Part shown: positions 45,119 through 53,976 of the stretch, piece by piece
Layout of the letters: each line of letters begins with the position of its first letter
Numbering within the stretch: the first letter of the stretch is position 1
NCBI RefSeq assembly: GCF_000023465.1
Contig: NC_014041.1
Span: 4,455,501 to 4,519,500, forward strand
Source of the DNA: Zunongwangia profunda SM-A87
GTDB taxonomy: Bacteria > Bacteroidota > Bacteroidia > Flavobacteriales > Flavobacteriaceae
DNA: 64,000 nt
Direction: 5' to 3'
Translations under genes and position numbers: made by a program
The notes under the pieces: generated by a model
Database searches by the model: none
What the model saw: the letters and a program-made list of their open reading frames with translations, nothing else
What the model was told of the DNA's origin: nothing

Positions 45119-46702
45119 ATGAGCAACATCGAACATAATATGTCTATCACCGGGGATGCTCCAAAAAGCATTTCCACGATTCAAAAAATAGCAAGCGCCA
45201 TTGGCCTTACCGGTTTATTGATCTTGGTTCTTGCGATCGCAAATTTTAATTTCCCGAATAAAAGCTTATTTCTAAGTTTATCTTTAGGAATGATCACCTT
45301 GGGAACGATGATTTTCTCTGTAGATGCCTATTGGGGAAAACATGCCGGGATCAAAAACGACGGCGTTTGGTTTAAATCGTTAAGCGGAAAAGGCTTTTGG
45401 GCCTGGATACTCGGCATTGGTCTCACCTTATTTTATGTAGTGTTATATTGGTTTCCGCAGTATTTGGGATTAAACAGCGAAAGTGCGAATACCGGAATCA
45501 TCGCATTATTTGATCCGCTAAGTAAATTTATAAATGGGGGTCCGGCAAGCCAGTGGTTTGTTTACGGAACTTTATATACCGTTGCGATCTGGATATTCGG
45601 ATTTAAATTTATACTGAAATATCGACATAATCGCTATGAAATTATAAGAACCTGCTCGGTGATGTTTTTTCAATTGGGATTTGCATTCTTAATTCCTGAA
45701 ATTCTCGCCCGACTCAACAAACCTTATTTTGCGCCGGCAACGATCTGGCCATTGAATTATGATCTGTTCGCAGGCTATCGATTAGATTCATTTTTATCTG
45801 CCGGAAATTTAGGGGTTGCGATGCTAATTTTTGGGATTGTTTCGATCTTCGTCATTACTCCTATTCTCACCTATAAATACGGAAAACGTTGGTATTGTAG
45901 CTGGGTTTGTGGTTGTGGCGGTCTCGCTGAAACCGCCGGTGATCCCTTCAGGCAACTTTCTGATAAATCACAAAGAGCCTGGAAGATCGAACGTTGGGTC
46001 ATTCATAGTGTATTGGTTTTTGTTACCGTAATGACCATCGCCGTAGTCTACTCCTATCTTGGTGAAAATGCCGATCGATTTTGGCTAACTAAAGATATTT
46101 TTCTCTGGGGAAGTGCCGGTTTCCTTACGTTATTTTTCGCACTGATCATGATCTTTAAACGCCACCAGTTACAAAAGGATGCGAAATACGGAGCGATTGG
46201 ATATTTAGTGGTGATATTAGCGATTATTGGCATCAATTATTTTAGTGGAAACTGGAATATCTTTTTCTTCCCGGCCTATAAACTCCGCGAATGGTACGGC
46301 TTTTTAATTGGCGCGGCATTTTCTGGAGTCATAGGTGTTGGTTTTTACCCGATTTTTGGTAGCCGGGTATGGTGTCGTTACGGTTGCCCTATGGCCGCGA
46401 TTCTTGGGATGCAACAAAAACTATTTTCAAAATTTAGAATTACAACCAATGGCGGACAGTGTATTAGCTGCGGAAATTGCTCTACCTATTGCGAAATGGG
46501 AATCGATGTTAGAGCCTACGCACAAAAAGGACAAAACATTGTGCGATCCAGTTGTGTAGGATGCGGAATCTGTTCAGCGGTTTGCCCCCGTGGCGTTTTA
46601 AAATTAGAAAACGGAAAAACGCAAGGCCGAATTAACGAAGATGAGGTATTGTTAGGTAACGATGTAAATCTATTGGATCTTCTGAATCAGAAAAGTAACT
46701 AA
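45119..46702 (+). CDS. Membrane-bound 4Fe-4S protein (NapH/NosR-like)
   Basis: The protein has 527 residues and about nine membrane segments. Two cytoplasmic Cys loops of NosR/NapH type are present: YCSWVCGCGGLAE and VWCRYGCPMAAI. The C-terminus has two ferredoxin-like 4Fe-4S sites, Cys448/451/454/458 and Cys479/482/485/489 (CxxCxxCxxxC). It would pass electrons between the membrane quinone or a cytoplasmic donor and a partner. Position after the flavoprotein gene and one base overlapping the cyclase gene suggests a shared pathway with the arsenosugar genes. That link is inference; an N-oxide or nitrogen-oxide role is possible. Confidence 0.85.
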   Translation: MSNIEHNMSITGDAPKSISTIQKIASAIGLTGLLILVLAIANFNFPNKSLFLSLSLGMITLGTMIFSVDAYWGKHAGIKNDGVWFKSLSGKGFWAWILGIGLTLFYVVLYWFPQYLGLNSESANTGIIALFDPLSKFINGGPASQWFVYGTLYTVAIWIFGFKFILKYRHNRYEIIRTCSVMFFQLGFAFLIPEILARLNKPYFAPATIWPLNYDLFAGYRLDSFLSAGNLGVAMLIFGIVSIFVITPILTYKYGKRWYCSWVCGCGGLAETAGDPFRQLSDKSQRAWKIERWVIHSVLVFVTVMTIAVVYSYLGENADRFWLTKDIFLWGSAGFLTLFFALIMIFKRHQLQKDAKYGAIGYLVVILAIIGINYFSGNWNIFFFPAYKLREWYGFLIGAAFSGVIGVGFYPIFGSRVWCRYGCPMAAILGMQQKLFSKFRITTNGGQCISCGNCSTYCEMGIDVRAYAQKGQNIVRSSCVGCGICSAVCPRGVLKLENGKTQGRINEDEVLLGNDVNLLDLLNQKSN

Positions 46703-47391
46703 TGGAAATTGTCGATCTTAGTCAGGAAATTTACGATAGCATGCCGGTTTACAAAGTCTTGCCGCAGGTAAGTATGAAAATGCATGCATCACACGAAGAA
46801 TGGGAAGGCATCGAAAATCCTGAAAACCCAACCCCCAGCGTTTATTCGCTTAAGATGAGTGAACACACCGGTACGCATGTAGATGCATTAAACCATATGC
46901 GTAAAGAGGATAAAGGAAAATCGATCGATACCATGCCATTATCTACTTTTTATACTGAAGGGATTTGCCTGGACTTTTCAGCAAAAGGATTAAAAGAGAT
47001 CATTACTTCCGAAGAAATAAAAAAGCAGCTTAAACTATCCAATCTCGACCTAAAGAAAGGCTATACTTTGTTGCTTTGTACCAATCATTATCAAAAACAT
47101 TTTAATACTGAAAATTGGCCAAATGGCCCGGGAATTTCAGCAGAAGCTGCTCGCTGGCTTGGTGAACAAAAGATCGCTGCTTTTGGTGTAGAAACCATGT
47201 CGCCCGGCATACCCGGAATTTCCAACAAAGAGGTTCATCATATTTGCGGTGAGTTATCTTTTACGCATTACGAAAATATGATCAATCTGGATAAACTGGT
47301 TGGACGTGGGCGTTTCAGATTTATCGCCCTACCTTTGAAGATTCGCGGTGGCACAGGTTCTCCTGTTAGAGCCGTTGCGATTTTTGAATAG
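46702..47391 (+). CDS. Cyclase-family (kynurenine formamidase-like) metal hydrolase
   Basis: The protein has 229 residues. The cyclase/formamidase signature HTGTHVDALNHM, with its metal-binding His and Asp, is at about residues 55-66. FGVETMSPGIPG and HEY-like C-terminal parts complete the fold (PF04199). Members hydrolyse N-formyl or cyclic amides and esters. Its start codon overlaps the Fe-S protein stop by one base, so they are translationally coupled. The substrate is unknown. It has no signal peptide. Confidence 0.85.
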   Translation: MEIVDLSQEIYDSMPVYKVLPQVSMKMHASHEEWEGIENPENPTPSVYSLKMSEHTGTHVDALNHMRKEDKGKSIDTMPLSTFYTEGICLDFSAKGLKEIITSEEIKKQLKLSNLDLKKGYTLLLCTNHYQKHFNTENWPNGPGISAEAARWLGEQKIAAFGVETMSPGIPGISNKEVHHICGELSFTHYENMINLDKLVGRGRFRFIALPLKIRGGTGSPVRAVAIFE

Positions 47392-47400
47392 ACGACAGCC

Positions 47401-47435
47401 TAGACCTCACAGGTTTCTAAAACCTGTGAGGTCTA
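47401..47435. repeat. REP palindrome, copy 3 (solo)
   Basis: TAGACCTCACAGGTTT (47401-47416) pairs perfectly with 47420-47435 around a 3-base CTA loop, a 16-bp stem. The core ACCTCACAGGTTT is identical to copy 1. It lies 9 bases after the cyclase stop codon, with no transposase next to it. Confidence 0.85.
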
Positions 47436-47472
47436 AAGTAAAATCTGGAAATACTGTTTATACCCAAAAGAC

Positions 47473-48171
47473 TTGAAGAAAAATTCAATCATAAAAGTTA
47501 TTATCCCTGCATATAACGAAGCAGATTCGATTGCGAAAGTGATTGCTGAAATCCCCAATATCGTCGATGAAGTTATTGTGGTAAGCAATAATTCGACCGA
47601 TGATACCGAGAAAAATGCTCAGACTGCCGGGGCGACCGTTCTTCAGGAAAAACGCAAAGGTTATGGTTATGCCTGCTTAAAAGGTATGGATTATATCGCT
47701 AATCAAAATTCAACTCCAGATATCATTGTTTTTCTGGATGGCGACTATAGCGATTATCCTTCAGAACTAACCAAAATTATTGCACCTATTCAGCAGAAAA
47801 ATATCGACATGGTAATTGGAGCTAGAGTAAAAAAATGGAGAGAAGCCGGCTCAATGACTTTTCCTCAGATTTTTGGAAATTGGCTTGCTACTACTTTAAT
47901 GCATTTATTTTTTGGAGCAAAATTTACTGATCTTGGTCCTTTTAGAGCAATAAAATACGAGAAACTGCTAAAGTTAAATATGCAGGACAAAACCTATGGC
48001 TGGACGATAGAAATGCAACTTAAAGCCTTAAAGCAGGATTTTACGTATGTAGAAGTACCGGTGCATTACAAAAACAGGATTGGCGTTTCTAAAGTTTCCG
48101 GAACGCTAAAAGGCGCTATCTTTGCAGGCGTAAAGATTTTAGGTTGGATATTCAAATATAGCTTTAAATAG
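47473..48171 (+). CDS. GT2 glycosyltransferase, polyprenol-phosphate sugar synthase (DPM-like)
   Basis: The protein has 232 residues. TTG at 47473 is the apparent start, since the next Met is beyond the nucleotide-binding strand KVIIPAYNEADS. The donor-binding Asp pair is at residues 89 and 91 in FLDGDYSDYPSE, and the acceptor-side part is GPFRAIKYEKL. It has no membrane anchor of its own. DPM-like enzymes load a sugar on polyprenyl phosphate for use by GT-C transferases such as the one at 50850. An arsenosugar role is possible because of the upstream genes. The next gene starts 1 base after its stop. Confidence 0.87.
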   Translation: MKKNSIIKVIIPAYNEADSIAKVIAEIPNIVDEVIVVSNNSTDDTEKNAQTAGATVLQEKRKGYGYACLKGMDYIANQNSTPDIIVFLDGDYSDYPSELTKIIAPIQQKNIDMVIGARVKKWREAGSMTFPQIFGNWLATTLMHLFFGAKFTDLGPFRAIKYEKLLKLNMQDKTYGWTIEMQLKALKQDFTYVEVPVHYKNRIGVSKVSGTLKGAIFAGVKILGWIFKYSFK

Positions 48172-48172
48172 A

Positions 48173-49645
48173 TTGGATTTAGCGATTATCATAATATACA
48201 CATTAGCCTTGTTGGTGATTTTCTTTTATAGTATTTCAGAATTGCAATTACTACTGAACTACTTAAAAGCAAAGAAAAGTATTGATAATGCTGAAAAATT
48301 CGATCTAAATAATCCTGCTGAAATCCCCAAAGTAACTATCCAGTTGCCACTTTACAACGAAATGTATGTGGTAGAACGATTACTACGGAATATCGCAAAA
48401 ATCGATTATCCAAAGGACAAACTGGAAATTCAGGTATTAGATGATTCTACCGACGAATCGGTTATAAAAACCACTGAAATTATTGCCGAAATAAGACAAC
48501 GTGGAATTGATATTCAGCATATTCAACGTGAAAATCGCAGCGGATTTAAAGCCGGTGCACTAAAAGAAGGATTGGAAATTGCCAAAGGAGAGTTTATAGC
48601 CATTTTCGATTCCGATTTTATGCCGAATCCAGATTGGCTTAAAAACACGGTTCCTTATTTTAAGAATCCTGAAATTGGCGTAGTGCAAACTCGCTGGGCG
48701 CATCTAAATCGTGATTATTCGCTGCTTACAAAAATCCAGGCTTTTGCTTTAGATTTTCATTTCATATTAGAACAAACCGGAAGAAATTTTGGGCGGCACT
48801 TCATTAATTTTAATGGCACGGCTGGGATCTGGCGCAAAGAATGTATTCTGGATGCCGGTAATTGGAGTGGTGACACCCTTACTGAAGACCTTGATCTAAG
48901 TTATCGTGCACAGCTTAAAAAATGGAAATTCAAATACCTGGAAGATGTTGAAACTCCGGCTGAACTTCCGGTAGTGATCAGCGCTGCACGCTCCCAACAA
49001 TTTCGTTGGAATAAAGGTGCTGCTGAAAATTTCAGAAAAAACTATCGGAAATTGGTTAAAGAGCCTAGTGTTTCTTTCGGAACCAAATTTCATGGTTTTT
49101 TCCATTTACTGAATTCTAGTATGTTTTTAATTGTGCTATTACTGGGGATTTTAAGCGTTCCTGTATTATACATTAAAAACAACAATCCTGCATTTAGCTG
49201 GTATTTTAATGTACTGGCTGGATTTGGGATTAGCACCATTATTTTCTTTTGCTGCTATTTTGTTCCGTATGCCAAAATCCATGGTAAAAGTTTAAAATCA
49301 TTCTTCAATTTTATGGGGATGTTCATCACTTTTTTCGCCGTAGCAATGGGGTTTTCGGTTCATAATTCTTTAGCGGTTTTAGAAGGGCATTTTGGTAAAA
49401 GATCAGAATTTATACGCACGCCAAAATTTAACGTCAACACATTTAAAGATTCCTGGAAGGGCAATAAATACTTATCGAATAAATTTTCTGAGAACATCCT
49501 TATCGAGGCCTTACTCTTTTTCTATTTTGCCTTTGCGATTTATAGTGCGTTTAAACTAAACGATTTTGGATTAGTCCTTTTCCATCTAATGCTTTTCGGT
49601 GGCTTTGGTTTTGTAGCTTTTAAGAGTATTTTTTCGAAGACTTAG
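48173..49645 (+). CDS. Cellulose-synthase-like GT2 membrane glycosyltransferase
   Basis: The protein has 490 residues, with a TTG start at 48173 and a first membrane helix at once. The D,D,D,QxxRW set is complete: Asp90-Asp91, DSD (146-148), TEDLD and QQFRWNKG. Four to five membrane segments follow, and a C-terminal pair is near 450-490. Processive or single-step transfer to lipid or polysaccharide is possible. The branch resembles the CgcS-like group common in Flavobacteriaceae. It is coupled to the DPM-like gene upstream. Nothing obvious terminates it before the convergent LpxR-like gene 57 bases on. Confidence 0.88.
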   Translation: MDLAIIIIYTLALLVIFFYSISELQLLLNYLKAKKSIDNAEKFDLNNPAEIPKVTIQLPLYNEMYVVERLLRNIAKIDYPKDKLEIQVLDDSTDESVIKTTEIIAEIRQRGIDIQHIQRENRSGFKAGALKEGLEIAKGEFIAIFDSDFMPNPDWLKNTVPYFKNPEIGVVQTRWAHLNRDYSLLTKIQAFALDFHFILEQTGRNFGRHFINFNGTAGIWRKECILDAGNWSGDTLTEDLDLSYRAQLKKWKFKYLEDVETPAELPVVISAARSQQFRWNKGAAENFRKNYRKLVKEPSVSFGTKFHGFFHLLNSSMFLIVLLLGILSVPVLYIKNNNPAFSWYFNVLAGFGISTIIFFCCYFVPYAKIHGKSLKSFFNFMGMFITFFAVAMGFSVHNSLAVLEGHFGKRSEFIRTPKFNVNTFKDSWKGNKYLSNKFSENILIEALLFFYFAFAIYSAFKLNDFGLVLFHLMLFGGFGFVAFKSIFSKT

Positions 49646-49702
49646 GTTTTATTTTAGATCACTTTTCTCTTAGTACTTACCATTCATCTTAAACAGCTTA
49701 AT

Positions 49703-50686
49703 TTAAATTCTTACCCCGATCTTAAAACCTCCCCAGTCTTCGGGATCACCCGATTTAAATTCTCGGCTCATCGAAGTTTGATAATATTCTATATAAAACA
49801 AGCCAGATTTAATCACTAAACCATAATAATATTGCGCTGTTAATCGATTTATATCACTAGTAGAAATGGTGTAAGGACTGTTTCTATTAAAAATTCCCCC
49901 TTGCAGTAAAGAATTATACCCAACAAGATTTGTCACCCCTTTACAGAATAAATAAATCTGAAATTTACTGTTTCGAGAATTCTCTTTAAGAGGAGACTTT
50001 ACCAGTCCTAAAGTGGCACTTGCACCTAAATTCAAGTCTGTAAACAGGGTTCCAAATCTTACTCTAGACTCCCCGTAAAAAGAGAAATAATTATTAAGAT
50101 TTAAAAGTAATTTTTCAATACCGATATTATAATTAATGATAACATCATCCCTGATTTGGTTATCCCAGCCCTGAGGTTTCCAATTTCCAGTAGCTTCATG
50201 TATCCATATTTGCCCAGCTCCTCCTAAGGATGATGGCCCCATAATCCCCAATAAAAAGGAAGATTTTAATCGCATACCTTTATCCTTCCAGTCACTAATC
50301 TTCATCGATTTCAAAACTAATGCCGAAGCATAAGGCCTATCCCCATATCTTATCTCCAAGTCACTAATAACATCTGGAGTAAAAGCAGAATGCTCTAATG
50401 CCAGTCCAAACTTATCTTTTGTACCTGACGTTCTTAAAAATAGATGATTAATTGGATTTCTTTCCATCCAAGGATGGAAAAACTCAAAATTTAAGCCTTG
50501 TGTATAATCGTCATCCGAGTACATGAAAAAATCATTATCATAATTTAGCCTGAAATAGCGATTCCCTTCAAAATCATGAATTACATCTGTTGAATTAATT
50601 TCTTGACTATAAAATACAATCGGAAATAGGAGTAATACTATATTCCAAGTATTTCGTATGCTAAACTTTTTTAGATTTCCTGTCAA
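49703..50686 (-). CDS. lpxR: LpxR-like lipid A deacylase (DUF2219)
   Basis: The protein has 327 residues with a signal peptide ending near VFYSQ. The start appears to be TTG at 50686, as no other Met precedes the signal. LpxR features are Asn51-Asp52 in NYDNDFF, Thr62 in DYTQG, His99 in LALEHSAFTP and RYGDRPYASALVL, with beta-barrel alternation. LpxR removes the 3'-acyloxyacyl chain of lipid A in the outer membrane, with Asn/Asp and His as calcium and catalytic residues. It is divergent from the GT-C gene (163-base gap). Confidence 0.85.
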   Translation of the reverse strand: MTGNLKKFSIRNTWNIVLLLFPIVFYSQEINSTDVIHDFEGNRYFRLNYDNDFFMYSDDDYTQGLNFEFFHPWMERNPINHLFLRTSGTKDKFGLALEHSAFTPDVISDLEIRYGDRPYASALVLKSMKISDWKDKGMRLKSSFLLGIMGPSSLGGAGQIWIHEATGNWKPQGWDNQIRDDVIINYNIGIEKLLLNLNNYFSFYGESRVRFGTLFTDLNLGASATLGLVKSPLKENSRNSKFQIYLFCKGVTNLVGYNSLLQGGIFNRNSPYTISTSDINRLTAQYYYGLVIKSGLFYIEYYQTSMSREFKSGDPEDWGGFKIGVRI

Positions 50687-50849
50687 ATCAAAGAGTATGA
50701 AAAGTTTTAAAAGTTATAAAATTAAAATTAATTATTCTGTTTTTCTGAAATTTTGTAAGGGGATTAACCTATACATTTTCATTCGCTGGATTCAGAGTCC
50801 CCTATAATTTTCCCTATTTTCGCAATCCCTCTATAAATGCTAAGTTATT

Positions 50850-52280
50850 TTGATTAAATCCCTGAAACTTCATAAAATTCCATTGCTTTTATGTTTAACC
50901 GCAGCCGTTTTTTACTGGAGTTTTGCTTATGATCTTAATCGAGAAGATTTCCCAAAATTAATCACCCTTTATGCTGGTTTGTTTTTTCTGAGTTTTAAAG
51001 TTATTCAGCTTTTAAAAACACGGTTTTGGTTATTGGCTGGTATCGCTCTAATTTTTAGGTTAATTTTTATCCTAGCACTACCCAATCTTTCGCAGGACTT
51101 TTACCGGTTTATTTGGGACGGACGATTACTGGCCAACGGCATTAATCCCTATTTATCAACACCTGATTTATTAATGAAATCTGCTCATTTTGGTAGTATT
51201 TCTGAGGCGCAGGAACTGGTAAACGGGATGGGTAATTTAAGTGCTTCCAACTACACTAATTATCCACCACTAAACCAGTTGATTTTTGCAGTTGCCGGAT
51301 GGATATCAGGAAATAGTATTCTTTTTTCAGTACTTATTTTTCGGTTTTTTATTGTTTTGTCTGAAGTTGGTATCCTTGTCTTCGGAAGAAAACTTTTAAA
51401 ACAACTCGAGCTACCCGAATATTATATCTTCTGGTTTTTACTGAATCCTTTTGTAATTATTGAATGTACCGGCAACCTACATTTTGAAAGTGTCATGGGC
51501 TTTTTTATCCTCCTGAGTTTTTACTTTTTATGGAAACAAAAATGGATCATTTCAGCCATAGTTTTGGGCTTATCGGTTTCCGTAAAATTGCTTCCGCTTA
51601 TGTTCTTACCCCTTTTTCTAAAGTTTTTCAGTAACAATAAAAACACTTCAGAAAGTAGCGAAAATCGAAGTTTCGCAGCTCAAATATCAGCTAATCTCAA
51701 CGACCTAAAAACTATAAGATGGACTAATCTACTGAGTTATTATACTATTGTGATGCTTATAGTGATCCTAGGCTTTCTTCCATTTTACAATTCGGCTTTC
51801 CTGGCTAACTTTTCAAAAAGTATTGGGCTTTGGTTTCAAAAATTTGAGTTCAATGCGAGTATTTATTACGTCATTCGATGGATTGGTTTCCAAATAAAAG
51901 GCTACAACATTATCGCAGATACCGGTAGGATTCTTCCTGTAGCCACTTTTATCATTATCCTTATCATCAGTCTTTTTAGAAAAATAAGAAGCTTAAAATC
52001 GCTAATTTCGGGATGTGTTTTTGCGCTGTGCTTTTACTTTTTACTGTCTACCACTGTGCACCCCTGGTATATTTTGACCCCGTTATTGCTTTCGATATTT
52101 ACAACATATCGATTCCCAATCGTCTGGTCTTTTGTAGCGATGCTAAGTTATTATGCCTACGGAAATGGGGATTTTCAGGAGAACTTATGGCTAATCACAT
52201 TAGAATATGTTGTAGTTATTGGCTTTGCGATTACTGAAGTTTTCTTTCCGAAGAAATTAAGCTTTAGCCTTTTTTCCTGA
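50850..52280 (+). CDS. GT-C fold polyprenol-phosphate-dependent glycosyltransferase
   Basis: The protein has 476 residues. TTG at 50850 is the apparent start; the upstream ATG is in another frame and the next Met is far inside. About 12 membrane segments are present. The first periplasmic loop has the GT-C acidic motif in QDFYRFIWDGRLLANGINPY, typical of PIG-M/mannosyltransferase-like members. It would transfer a sugar from a polyprenyl phosphate on the periplasmic side. The DPM-like gene at 47473 could make its donor. Its end overlaps the convergent LAB_N gene by 24 bases. Confidence 0.85.
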   Translation: MIKSLKLHKIPLLLCLTAAVFYWSFAYDLNREDFPKLITLYAGLFFLSFKVIQLLKTRFWLLAGIALIFRLIFILALPNLSQDFYRFIWDGRLLANGINPYLSTPDLLMKSAHFGSISEAQELVNGMGNLSASNYTNYPPLNQLIFAVAGWISGNSILFSVLIFRFFIVLSEVGILVFGRKLLKQLELPEYYIFWFLLNPFVIIECTGNLHFESVMGFFILLSFYFLWKQKWIISAIVLGLSVSVKLLPLMFLPLFLKFFSNNKNTSESSENRSFAAQISANLNDLKTIRWTNLLSYYTIVMLIVILGFLPFYNSAFLANFSKSIGLWFQKFEFNASIYYVIRWIGFQIKGYNIIADTGRILPVATFIIILIISLFRKIRSLKSLISGCVFALCFYFLLSTTVHPWYILTPLLLSIFTTYRFPIVWSFVAMLSYYAYGNGDFQENLWLITLEYVVVIGFAITEVFFPKKLSFSLFS

Positions 52281-52892
52281 TTTATGGATAATAAAAAGAT
52301 TACGGATATATACGATACCCCCAAAGAAATGAGCCGATAACAGCACTGGATCTGTCCTGAAACAGGCATACGTAAAAATAATGACAGAACCCGTTAAACT
52401 CATTATCCAGAAACCCCAGGGCAAGCTACTCTCATCATGCTGTTCTGAATACCACCACTGATAAACAAATCTCCCGGTATAAATAATTTGTCCTACCGTC
52501 CCCAAAATCACTAACCAAATGGCTATATTCTCTCCTGTAAATAATTTACTCCAATCCAATTCACTGAAAAACAAGAGATAACCTGCAATAACTATTGGAG
52601 ATAAAATAACTGCGATTTTAAAGAAAATATTAGAAGGTTTCCATTGATCTTGAAGTTGCAAATTCCTAAAATAGATATAGTAAATAAGCGCCTGACCAAT
52701 CATGATCGATAAATCTTTACGCAAATAACCGTAGACAAAGAAAAGTATAGCACCTAGTAAACTAAGTTGCCAGAAAAGTGTTGGTGTTTGAACTTTATTT
52801 TTTTTCTCTGAGAGTAACCATTGATTGACGAGACGGGCAGAAAAGCATAACTGCGCTAAAAAACCAATTCCATAAATTACCCACATGTTCAT
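52257..52892 (-). CDS. Double LAB_N-domain membrane protein
   Basis: The protein has 211 residues and about six helices arranged as two similar halves. Each half carries the LAB_N pattern (PF07578): FWQLSLLGAILFFVYGYLRK-IMIGQ-YIRNL-like at about 42-85, and GFWIMSLTGSVIIFTYACFR with YIRNLF at about 155-203. The LAB_N domain is named from the N-terminus of some lipid-A-disaccharide synthases but has no known activity. It often occurs beside DPM-like and GT-C genes. It overlaps the GT-C coding end by 24 bases on the other strand. Confidence 0.85.
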   Translation of the reverse strand: MNMWVIYGIGFLAQLCFSARLVNQWLLSEKKNKVQTPTLFWQLSLLGAILFFVYGYLRKDLSIMIGQALIYYIYFRNLQLQDQWKPSNIFFKIAVILSPIVIAGYLLFFSELDWSKLFTGENIAIWLVILGTVGQIIYTGRFVYQWWYSEQHDESSLPWGFWIMSLTGSVIIFTYACFRTDPVLLSAHFFGGIVYIRNLFIIHKSGKKAKA

Positions 52893-52911
52893 ACACCAAA
52901 GGTTAAAACAA

Positions 52912-52954
52912 AAAGCTGTCCAAAATAAGCCAAATTAGGCTAAAGGACAGCTTT
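52912..52954 (-). terminator. Intrinsic terminator of the polyamine operon
   Basis: AAAGCTGTCC (52912-52921) pairs perfectly with GGACAGCTTT (52945-52954), and an inner AGCC/GGCT pair tightens the loop. On the minus strand it is followed by TTTGTTTT. It lies 50 bases after the deoxyhypusine-synthase-like stop and just upstream of the LAB_N gene. Confidence 0.85.
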
Positions 52955-53004
52955 ACTATATTGTAAATCTTTGTTAATACTTTTTGCTTGAAAAGTTAAA
53001 CAAA

Positions 53005-53976
53005 CTACATATCTAACAAATAGGCGAATATTAGTGGTGCTACAATTGTTGCGTCGCTCTCGATTATATGCTTTGGTGTGTTAATATCTAATTTACCCCA
53101 GGTAATTTTCTCGTTAGGTACGGCACCAGAGTAGGAACCATAACTTGTGGTAGAGTCTGAGATCTGGCAGAAATAACTCCAAAATGGCGTATCTGTTCTT
53201 TCCAGATCCTGATATAACATTGGAACCACACAAATTGGAAAATCTCCTGCGATTCCTCCTCCAATTTGAAAGAAACCAATTCCGTTTTTAGAATTTTCGG
53301 TATACCAGTCGGCTAAAAAGGTCATATACTCGATACCGGATTTCATGGTACTGGCTTTTAACTCACCTTTAATTACGTAAGATGCAAAAATGTTCCCCAG
53401 TGTACTATCTTCCCAACCCGGCACTACCATAGGCAAATTTTTCTCTGCCGCAGCATACATCCAGGAATCTTTAAGATCGATCTCATAATATTCTTCCAGA
53501 ACCCCACTTAATAATAATTTATACAAAAACTCATGAGGGAGGTAACGTTCTCCTTTATCGTCTGCCTCTTTCCAGATTTTAAAAATATGTTCCTGAATTC
53601 TTCTAAAAGCCTCTTCCTCTGGAATACAGGTATCGGTAACACGGTTTAAGCCGCCTTCCAAAAGTTCCCATTCTTCTTTTGGCGTAAGATCGCGATAATT
53701 AGGTACTCGCTTGTAATGAGAGTGCGCCACAAGATTCATCACATCTTCTTCCAGGTTAGCACCGGTACAGGAAACAATCTGTACTTTATCCTGCCTAATC
53801 ATTTCGGCAAAGATTTTACCAAGCTCAGCCGTACTCATGGCTCCTGCAAGAGAAACCAACATTTTACTACCGCCTTCTAATTGCTTTTCGTAATCTTTCG
53901 CCGCGTCAACAAGGGCTGCCGCATTAAAGTGTAAATAATATTTTTCTATGAATTGCGAAATCGCTCCTTTATTCAT
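53005..53976 (-). CDS. Deoxyhypusine-synthase-like protein (homospermidine synthase candidate)
   Basis: The protein has 323 residues. The NAD-binding part has MLVSLAGAMSTAELG and VSCTGANLEEDV. The catalytic lysine of the family is conserved as Lys295 in PNEKITWGKL. True deoxyhypusine synthase modifies eIF5A, which bacteria lack, so this member must act on something else. Homospermidine formation from putrescine is the most likely role. Its start overlaps the agmatinase stop by 8 bases, so it follows directly the two enzymes that make putrescine from arginine. It is the last gene of the operon. Confidence 0.88.
   Translation of the reverse strand: MNKGAISQFIEKYYLHFNAAALVDAAKDYEKQLEGGSKMLVSLAGAMSTAELGKIFAEMIRQDKVQIVSCTGANLEEDVMNLVAHSHYKRVPNYRDLTPKEEWELLEGGLNRVTDTCIPEEEAFRRIQEHIFKIWKEADDKGERYLPHEFLYKLLLSGVLEEYYEIDLKDSWMYAAAEKNLPMVVPGWEDSTLGNIFASYVIKGELKASTMKSGIEYMTFLADWYTENSKNGIGFFQIGGGIAGDFPICVVPMLYQDLERTDTPFWSYFCQISDSTTSYGSYSGAVPNEKITWGKLDINTPKHIIESDATIVAPLIFAYLLDM

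Noticed and set aside
53005..53976. Genuine deoxyhypusine synthase acting on eIF5A
   Set aside because: The fold and catalytic lysine fit, but the target protein does not exist in bacteria and the operon makes putrescine. A polyamine role is more likely.
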